10,473 nucleotides of DNA from Rubrobacteraceae bacterium. Lineage in GTDB: Bacteria > Actinomycetota > Rubrobacteria > Rubrobacterales > Rubrobacteraceae. Below the pieces are notes generated by a model. That model worked only from the letters and a program-made list of their open reading frames with translations. It did not search any database and had not been told where the DNA came from. The stretch spans positions 1 to 10,473 of the forward strand of contig JACCSM010000373.1 of assembly GCA_013698525.1 (NCBI GenBank), in the 5' to 3' direction. Within the stretch, counting starts at the first letter, position 1; each line of letters opens with the position of its first letter. Made by a program: the position numbers and the translations under genes. Shown in pieces: positions 5,627 through 10,473 of the stretch.

Positions 5627-6904
5627 TCAACCGGAGACGGCCCAGATCAGGTCCTTCGCCCCATCGGCCACAGGCACCACAAGCTCCTCTCCCGAAGCCA
5701 TGTCCCGCACCGTGCAGTCGCCACGCGCGAGCTCGTCCTCACCCAGTATGACTGCATAAGAGGCACCCGTGCGGTCGGCCTGCTTGAACTGCGCCCGCAT
5801 GCCGCGCCCTCCATAATCCAGGTCGGCGGAGATCCCCTCTTCCCTAAGGGCGCCGACTAGCTTCATGGCAGGGATGCGCGCTTCCGGCGCGAGGGTCACG
5901 AAGAAAACGTCCAGGCTGGCCAGCGCCTCTTGCGAAGCGGCGGCCAGGAGCATCCGCTCGACGCCCGAACCGAAGCCTATCCCCCCGACATCGGGTCCTC
6001 CGAGGTCGGAGATCAGACCGTTGTACCGGCCGCCCGCCCCGACGGTGTCCTGCGCCCCAAGGGCGCCGCTCTTGGCCTCGAAGACCGTCATAGTGTAGTA
6101 GTCGAGGCCGCGTACGAGCCCGTCGTCGATCTCGTACGGTATGCCGAGCGCCTCGAGGCCACCACGCACGGCCTTGAGGTGCACAGAGGCCTCCTCGCTC
6201 AGGTAGTCAGAGATCTTCGGAGCTTCGACGAGAACGGCCTGGGTACCCTCGTGCTTGGAGTCGAAGGTGCGCAGTGGGTTGGTGTCCATGCGGGAGACGG
6301 AGTCGGGATCTAGCTCTCCGCGGTGCCTCTCGAGGTAGGCGCGGAGCTCGGGGACGTAAGCCTGCCTGGTCTCCATGTCACCGAGGTTGTTGACGTAGAC
6401 GACCTCGTCCTTCACGCCGACGGCCTGGTGGATGGCGTAGAGCAATGAGATCACCTCGACGTCGACGAGGGGATCAGAAGTGCCTAGGGCCTCGACCCCG
6501 ATCTGGGTGTGCTGCCTGTAACGGCCTCTCTGCTGGCGCTCCTGACGGAACATCGGACCGATGTAGAACAGTTTGACGGGCTGGGCCAGCCTGTAGAGGT
6601 TGTGCTCGATGTAAGCCCGCACAGCCCCCGGCGTCCCCTCTGGCCTGAGCGCCATCTCCCTTTCGCCTTTGTCCAGAAACGTGAACATCTCCTTCTGGAC
6701 GACGATGTCAGAGCCCTCCCCCGCGGTCCTTGCGAAGAGCCGCGCCTCCTCGAAGACGGGGGTGCTGACCTCGGAGTAATTGTAAAGTCCGAAAAGCTCG
6801 CGCGCCCTGTCCTCGACGAAAGTCCACAGTTCGGGTCGCTCCTGCGGCTCCCCGCCGCCGGGAAAGACGTCGTATGTGCCCCTCGGTCCTCGGTAGTCCG
6901 TCAC
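5627..6904 (-). CDS. hisS: Histidyl-tRNA synthetase
   Basis: This 425-residue class II synthetase, of normal length for bacterial HisRS, charges tRNA-His in the cytoplasm. It starts with YRGPRGTYDVF; motif 1 includes TPVFE (48-52). The ATP/His loop is LRPEGTPGAVRA (86-97). Motif 2 starts at GPMFRQERQQRGRYRQ (116-131) and leads into GVEALG. The histidine-specific loop is LVRGLDYYT (263-271), and motif 3 GGIGFGSGVERML (307-319) carries the ATP-binding arginine. The C-terminal anticodon-binding domain covers about 330-425. GTG 6904 is chosen because it overlaps the stop of the upstream hydrolase as GTGA and places the conserved start at residue 4. The frame stays open further upstream but that stretch is only a shadow of the hydrolase gene. 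No Shine-Dalgarno is seen before it, so translational coupling is likely. Confidence 0.96.
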   Translation of the reverse strand: MTDYRGPRGTYDVFPGGGEPQERPELWTFVEDRARELFGLYNYSEVSTPVFEEARLFARTAGEGSDIVVQKEMFTFLDKGEREMALRPEGTPGAVRAYIEHNLYRLAQPVKLFYIGPMFRQERQQRGRYRQHTQIGVEALGTSDPLVDVEVISLLYAIHQAVGVKDEVVYVNNLGDMETRQAYVPELRAYLERHRGELDPDSVSRMDTNPLRTFDSKHEGTQAVLVEAPKISDYLSEEASVHLKAVRGGLEALGIPYEIDDGLVRGLDYYTMTVFEAKSGALGAQDTVGAGGRYNGLISDLGGPDVGGIGFGSGVERMLLAAASQEALASLDVFFVTLAPEARIPAMKLVGALREEGISADLDYGGRGMRAQFKQADRTGASYAVILGEDELARGDCTVRDMASGEELVVPVADGAKDLIWAVSG

Positions 6905-7476
6905 GAGAGACCAGGAGGCAGATATGGATTGGTTCTCAGTTCCTCCACCGCCATGAGGACAGGGCCGTGGCCAGTGTACAGGCGCGTCGCCTCCTCCCAG
7001 AGCGGCATCACCTTGCGGATGGAGGCTTCGATCTCCTCCCACGATGCGCCCGCGATGTCCGTCCGGCCTACGCTCCCTGGCAATATGAGGTCACCGACGA
7101 TCTGGTCGTGCCCCACCACGAAGGTCACAGATCCGGGAGAGTGCCCGGGCGTGTGAAAAACCCTGATACCGAGACCGGCGACATCGAGGGCCCGCCCATC
7201 TTCGAGGGCCCTGTAGTCATTGACCTTCCCCCCTGCGTCCGCAGGGTGCATGTAGACGGGGGCACCTGTCTCGCTGCGCACGAACTCCAGGGCTTCCACG
7301 TGGTCGGCGTGACCGTGCGTCACCAGGATCGCCGCCACAGGGGCGCGGGTGGCGCCGAGGATCTTCTCCGGCTCGGCACCGGCGTCGACAACGATGTCGC
7401 CGTCCGGAGCGTGGACGACGTAGGAGTTGACCTCGAAGCCACCCATAGACAGTGTGACCTGTTCGATCTCGCTCAC
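6901..7476 (-). CDS. MBL-fold metallohydrolase, glyoxalase II-like
   Basis: This 191-residue metallo-beta-lactamase-fold protein has zinc-binding residues in the glyoxalase II order: THGHADH (53-59), the His of TPGHSPGS (His112), Asp129 in VGDLI, and His170 in YTGHGP. It has the compact single-domain length of the YcbL/GloB-like group and lacks the C-terminal helical domain of classical glyoxalase II. Such proteins hydrolyse thioesters or related bonds; the substrate of members sitting between rel and hisS is not established. GTG 7476 was chosen because AGGAGG stands 7 bases upstream and the fold begins at residue 7. It is 11 bases after the rel stop and overlaps hisS by 4 bases, so rel - hydrolase - hisS is probably one transcript, an order known in actinobacteria. 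The fold is sure; the function is general only. Confidence 0.9.
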   Translation of the reverse strand: MSEIEQVTLSMGGFEVNSYVVHAPDGDIVVDAGAEPEKILGATRAPVAAILVTHGHADHVEALEFVRSETGAPVYMHPADAGGKVNDYRALEDGRALDVAGLGIRVFHTPGHSPGSVTFVVGHDQIVGDLILPGSVGRTDIAGASWEEIEASIRKVMPLWEEATRLYTGHGPVLMAVEELRTNPYLPPGLS

Positions 7477-7483
7477 CTGAGAG

Positions 7484-7489
7484 CCTCCT
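7484..7489 (-). promoter_or_regulatory. Ribosome binding site for the MBL hydrolase overlapping the rel stop
   Basis: On the - strand this is a perfect AGGAGG, 7 bases before GTG 7476. Its first two bases are the last two of the rel TAG stop codon (7488-7490), so a ribosome terminating on rel covers the site. It sets the hydrolase start. Confidence 0.8.
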
Positions 7490-9713
7490 AGCGCTCCAGG
7501 GGTGTGCCGTCGCGGGAGACCCTGTAGACATCGTAGACGTCGGGGATGCTCCGGATCTTGCGTATTACCTCCTCGACGTGCTGCACGCCCGCCGCCTTGA
7601 ACGCGAAGCGGCTGAGGGCGGTCCGGTCTTCGATGGTATCGACCCTCGCAGAGAGGATGTTTACGCCCGCGTCCGAGATCGTAGACGTGATGTCTTTTAG
7701 CAAGTGCATCCTGTCGAGGGCCTCGACAAGTAGCTCGACGGTGAAGAGCTTGTCTGACCCGCGGGCCCACTCGACCTCGACGAAGCGCTCCGGGTCCCTT
7801 GCCTGTAGCGCCCTCGCGTTCACGCAGCCAGCGGAATGAACCACGACACCGCGCCCGAGCGAGACGTACCCTACTATGTCATCACCAGGCATCGGGGTGC
7901 AGCAGCGGGCGAGCCGTGTCAGGATGCCGCTCGACCCTATTACCCGCACCCCGGTTTGCTCGTCGGTCCCACCCCCAGGAAGTGGCAACGGGGCCAGAGC
8001 CGGGCTCTGCTCCTTGGGACGTTCCTCTTCCTCCTTTGGGTGTACCTGCTCCACTATGCGTCCAGCTACGTTGTCAGCGGAGAGTACGCTCGCCCCGACG
8101 GCGGCGAGCATGTCGTCAGGGGAGGAATGGTTCGTCGCACGGGCCACGTCCTCGAGGATGCCAGAGGGGACCTTTCCGATTCGGCGCTTCTTCAGGAGGG
8201 TCAGTATCTTTTCGCGTCCCAGGCTGAGGTTATCCTCGCGGTCTGCCTTGTTGAAGAACTGCCTGATCTTATTCCTCGCCCTACCACTCTGGACCACGGC
8301 CAGCCAGTCGCGGCTCGGCCCTGAGTTCTTGCCCGTGATGACCTCTACCCTGTCACCCGAGACCAGCTCTGAGTCGAGGGGGACTATCCTGTCGTTGACC
8401 CTGGCCCCGATGGTACGGTGGCCGACCTCCGTGTGGACGTGGTAGGCGAAGTCTATGGGCGTCGCCCCGCTAGGAAGGCTGACGACGTCTCCCTTCGGAG
8501 TAAAGACGAAGACCTCGTCTGCGACGAGCTCACCCTTTAGCGATTCCATGAACTCCGTGGAGTCGGTCGTCTCCCTCTGCCACTCCATCATGCTCTTCAG
8601 CCATGTCAGGCGGTCCACCTGGCGGTCCGTCAGGCCGTGCTTGTACATCCAGTGGGCGGCGATGCCGTACTCCGCCGTCGTGTCCATCTCTGAGGTCCGG
8701 ATCTGGATCTCGAGCAGCTTCCCCTCGTTTGACATGACCGTCGTGTGAAGCGACTGGTACATGTTGAACTTGGGCATAGCTATGTAGTCCTTGAAACGCC
8801 CCGGAATGGGCTTCCAGATCGAATGTATGACGCCGAGCGCACCGTAGCAATCGCGCACGTCCCCGACGACGACCCTGAGGCCCGCGAGATCGTAGATCTC
8901 GTTGAACTCCTTGTTGCGGCGCACCATCTTGTTGTAGATCGAGTAGAAATGCTTGACCCGCCCGTGTACCTCGGCCTCGACGCCGGTCTCGCGCAGGTGG
9001 CGCAGCAATTCCGCCGCCGTCCCGTTTATGAACGCCTCCCGATCCCCACGCCTGGCGGCGACGAGGCTCTTTATCTCCTCATAGCGCCTGGGGTGGAGGG
9101 TGGCGAAAGAGAGGTCCTCGAGCTCCCACTTGATCGAGTAGATCCCAAGCCTGTGGGCAAGCGGGGCATAGATCTCAAGCGTCTCAGTCGCCTTCCTGAG
9201 TTGCGTCTCACGCTTGAGGTAGGCGACGGTCCTCATATTATGCAGCCTGTCTGCGAGCTTGATGATGATGACGCGCACGTCGCGGCTCATCGCCACGATC
9301 ATCTTCCTCAGAGACTCGGCCTGCGCCTCCTCCAGATTCCCCGAAGGAAGCCGCTTGAGCTTGGTGACCCCGTCCACGATCTCGGCGACCTCATCCCCGA
9401 ACCGTTCCGCCAGCTCCTCCTTCGTCGCACCCGTATCCTCGAGCACATCGTGCAGCAACGCCGCCGCGATGGTCGTCGGATCGAGGCGCAACTCGGCCAG
9501 GACATCGGCCGTCGCCAGCGGGTGATAGACGAAAGGCTCGCCGCTCTTACGCGTCTGGCCTCTGTGCGCAGCGTGGGCAGCGTTGTAAGCGTCGGCGACC
9601 AATTCCTCAGTACCCTCAGGCCCGTACGCCGCCACCTTCTCGATAAGCGAAGAAATGGTTACGCCCGGCGACACTATCGCCCTCGGACGCTCTTCTGTAC
9701 GAACGGGTTCCAT
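7488..9713 (-). CDS. rel: Bifunctional (p)ppGpp synthetase/hydrolase (Rel/SpoT family)
   Basis: The 741-residue stringent-response enzyme makes and destroys (p)ppGpp on ribosomes. The N-terminal HD hydrolase domain is intact: His64 (YHP), LLHDVLEDT (87-94 region, His88-Asp89 and Glu92-Asp93) and LADRLHNM with Asp155. The synthetase domain has EIYDLAGLRV (272-281) and RFKDYIAMPKFNMYQSLH (306-323); RxKD is the version seen in bifunctional enzymes, unlike the ExDD of RelA. It also has EIQIRT (335-340) and AEYGIAAHW (347-355). It is followed by a TGS domain (about 401-461), a helical region, the conserved-cysteine domain (Cys604, Cys605, His626, Cys630) and a C-terminal ACT domain (about 656-735). 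Length and order are complete. The ATG start has no Shine-Dalgarno; a TGGTATAAT promoter lies just upstream, so a leaderless message is expected. Downstream it couples to the MBL hydrolase. Confidence 0.97.
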   Translation of the reverse strand: MEPVRTEERPRAIVSPGVTISSLIEKVAAYGPEGTEELVADAYNAAHAAHRGQTRKSGEPFVYHPLATADVLAELRLDPTTIAAALLHDVLEDTGATKEELAERFGDEVAEIVDGVTKLKRLPSGNLEEAQAESLRKMIVAMSRDVRVIIIKLADRLHNMRTVAYLKRETQLRKATETLEIYAPLAHRLGIYSIKWELEDLSFATLHPRRYEEIKSLVAARRGDREAFINGTAAELLRHLRETGVEAEVHGRVKHFYSIYNKMVRRNKEFNEIYDLAGLRVVVGDVRDCYGALGVIHSIWKPIPGRFKDYIAMPKFNMYQSLHTTVMSNEGKLLEIQIRTSEMDTTAEYGIAAHWMYKHGLTDRQVDRLTWLKSMMEWQRETTDSTEFMESLKGELVADEVFVFTPKGDVVSLPSGATPIDFAYHVHTEVGHRTIGARVNDRIVPLDSELVSGDRVEVITGKNSGPSRDWLAVVQSGRARNKIRQFFNKADREDNLSLGREKILTLLKKRRIGKVPSGILEDVARATNHSSPDDMLAAVGASVLSADNVAGRIVEQVHPKEEEERPKEQSPALAPLPLPGGGTDEQTGVRVIGSSGILTRLARCCTPMPGDDIVGYVSLGRGVVVHSAGCVNARALQARDPERFVEVEWARGSDKLFTVELLVEALDRMHLLKDITSTISDAGVNILSARVDTIEDRTALSRFAFKAAGVQHVEEVIRKIRSIPDVYDVYRVSRDGTPLER

Positions 9714-9719
9714 AACGAA

Positions 9720-9728
9720 ATTATACCA
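9720..9728 (-). promoter_or_regulatory. Extended -10 promoter of rel, leaderless start expected
   Basis: On the - strand this reads TGGTATAAT: a consensus -10 hexamer preceded by the TGn extension. Only 6 bases (TTCGTT) separate it from the rel ATG at 9713, so transcription starting about 7 bases after the hexamer begins at or next to the A of the ATG. No TTGACA-like -35 is present at the usual distance (CCTGAT at 17), which extended -10 promoters tolerate. Confidence 0.72.
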
Positions 9729-9805
9729 GTAAGGTTTCGGGCATCAGGAAGTGAGTCGGATAGCACTCTACACTTGGACCACGAACTTGAGTACCTCTCC
9801 CAAGC

Positions 9806-9825
9806 CTGTAGCCTGATACCTACAG
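9806..9825. repeat. Short inverted repeat at the end of the kinase-like gene
   Basis: CTGTAG (9806-9811) and CTACAG (9820-9825) form a 6-base stem with an 8-base loop, and the right arm contains the TAG stop of the AarF-like gene. There is no T-run after it on the - strand, so termination is possible but weakly supported. The rest of the 106-base gap to rel holds only the rel promoter as far as I can see. Confidence 0.3.
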
Positions 9826-10473
9826 CCTGCCGGAGCGGAAAATGGTGACGAGAAGTATTGCGGTCAGGATCACGGCTAGCGTGAAGCCGGCGAAGCTGAT
9901 GAGGGATGCGCCGAGGTAGGGTACGTTTGGCCCGCCTACGTCGAAAGCGCCCAGCATCGAGGACCCGACGAGCAGGGCCGCGGTAACGACGGCGAAGACG
10001 AGACGGTTTGCGAGCACATCGACGCTGCCTATCAGCTCGTCGAGGCCGCCGTGTACCAGTTGCACCTCGAGTTCACCGTCGGCGACCTCGGCGAGTAGCT
10101 GCCTGATCTGCTCGGGATAATCTTCGGCGTAGCGGGCGTACTCGAGCGCGTGCTCTTCGACGACCTCGAGCACTGCCCCGGGCCTGTAGCGCTCGCTCAG
10201 GAGCCTCTGCGCGTAGGGCCTGGCGACCTCGTAGACGTTGATGGTTGGGTCTATGGATCGGGCGAGCCCTTCCGCGGTGACCAGCGCCTTGGTGAGCAAA
10301 GGGAAGACCGGCGGCATCCTGAGACGGTAGCGGCGCGCGAGCGCGACCAGCTCTGAGAGCGCCTGGCCCAGGGTGACCTCACCCACGGAGAGCCCCGAGT
10401 ACTTGTTGAGGAACTCGCGCAGGTCCTGTACGAGGTCGCCGCGTATCTCGGTGGCGTAGCGCACGCCGAGGCG
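9820..10473 (-). CDS. AarF/UbiB (ABC1) kinase-like protein, C-terminal part (5' end outside window)
   Basis: About 217 residues are present, and the frame runs open through the right edge (10473). The segment matches the region after the kinase-like core of ABC1/AarF/UbiB proteins: GVRYATEIRGDLVQDLREFL, then YRLRMPPVFPLLTKALVTAEGLARSIDP (the conserved RxPp...L.KAL...EG..R.LDP stretch), then VARPYAQRLL and an acidic LLAEVADGELEVQL. It ends with two hydrophobic membrane segments (about fragment residues 157-177 and 187-212) and a short basic tail FRSGRL. UbiB-family proteins are atypical membrane-associated kinases or ATPases, linked to isoprenoid quinone synthesis or lipid handling in some bacteria; which role applies here cannot be told. 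The nucleotide-binding core lies outside the window. It is 106 bases upstream of rel, which has its own promoter, so the two are probably separate units. Confidence 0.88.
   Translation of the reverse strand, partial: RLGVRYATEIRGDLVQDLREFLNKYSGLSVGEVTLGQALSELVALARRYRLRMPPVFPLLTKALVTAEGLARSIDPTINVYEVARPYAQRLLSERYRPGAVLEVVEEHALEYARYAEDYPEQIRQLLAEVADGELEVQLVHGGLDELIGSVDVLANRLVFAVVTAALLVGSSMLGAFDVGGPNVPYLGASLISFAGFTLAVILTAILLVTIFRSGRL

Noticed and set aside
6905..7042. N-terminal extension of hisS
   Set aside because: The extra residues overlap the MBL hydrolase in another frame and have no HisRS similarity; the GTGA start at 6904 fits the family length.
7477..7770. N-terminal extension of the MBL hydrolase frame into rel
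   Set aside because: It overlaps the ACT-domain coding region of rel, is Arg-rich without domain, and the AGGAGG before GTG 7476 marks the real start.
9806..9825. Inverted repeat as an intrinsic terminator
   Set aside because: The stem is only 6 bases and no T-run follows on the - strand, so it is listed as a repeat rather than a terminator.
8745..9848. Long open frame on the + strand opposite rel (367 codons)
   Set aside because: It is antisense to a full-length, motif-complete Rel protein, has low-complexity Arg/Leu-rich composition and no recognisable domain; typical of GC-rich shadow frames.
1..10473. Defence system, CRISPR array, insertion sequence, prophage or tRNA
   Set aside because: No repeat-spacer pattern, transposase, integrase, phage protein or cloverleaf was seen on either strand; all long frames are accounted for by the listed genes or their shadows.

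Overview
This is a GC-rich bacterial chromosomal window, probably from an actinobacterium of the Rubrobacter/Thermoleophilia kind. That placement rests on the GTG/TTG start usage, the actinobacterial gene order rel - MBL-fold hydrolase - hisS, and the residue style of the proteins; no rRNA or marker was available to confirm it. Eleven protein genes fill almost the whole window. I see no tRNA, rRNA, CRISPR array, insertion sequence or phage gene, and no gene-free stretch longer than about 140 bases.

Left half, + strand (1-5101). The 3' part of aspS (aspartyl-tRNA synthetase) is followed after 4 bases by a NodB-type polysaccharide deacetylase with no signal peptide. After a 45-base gap comes a four-gene chain in which every junction is a 4-base stop/start overlap: an acyl-CoA-dehydrogenase-fold protein, a NodS-like SAM methyltransferase, a two-dinucleotide-domain FAD oxidoreductase, and a family-2 glycosyltransferase. 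The acyl-CoA-dehydrogenase-like, NodS-like and GT2 proteins resemble a widespread but biochemically uncharacterised cluster that normally also carries a PIG-L deacetylase. Here no PIG-L gene is visible, and a NodB-like deacetylase and an FAD reductase sit beside the set instead. The combination of deacetylation, methylation, glycosyl transfer and flavin redox chemistry suggests synthesis of a modified amino-sugar or glycolipid-like metabolite; the product is unknown. This is the most interesting part of the window.

Right half, - strand (10473-5106). Reading leftward: the C-terminal part of an AarF/UbiB (ABC1) kinase-like membrane protein; a full-length bifunctional (p)ppGpp synthetase/hydrolase (rel) with an extended -10 promoter placed so that its mRNA should be leaderless; a glyoxalase-II-like MBL hydrolase whose Shine-Dalgarno overlaps the rel stop codon; hisS, overlapping the hydrolase by 4 bases; and a small conserved-looking acidic protein of unknown function with its own ribosome binding site and possible promoter.

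The two halves converge with only 4 bases between the stop codons of the glycosyltransferase and the small protein. In many bacteria aspS directly follows hisS on the same strand. Here they lie about 5 kb apart and face each other. Turning the block 1-5103 around would restore hisS - small gene - aspS - deacetylase - cassette as a single run, so a local inversion with one end near 5103 is a simple reading.
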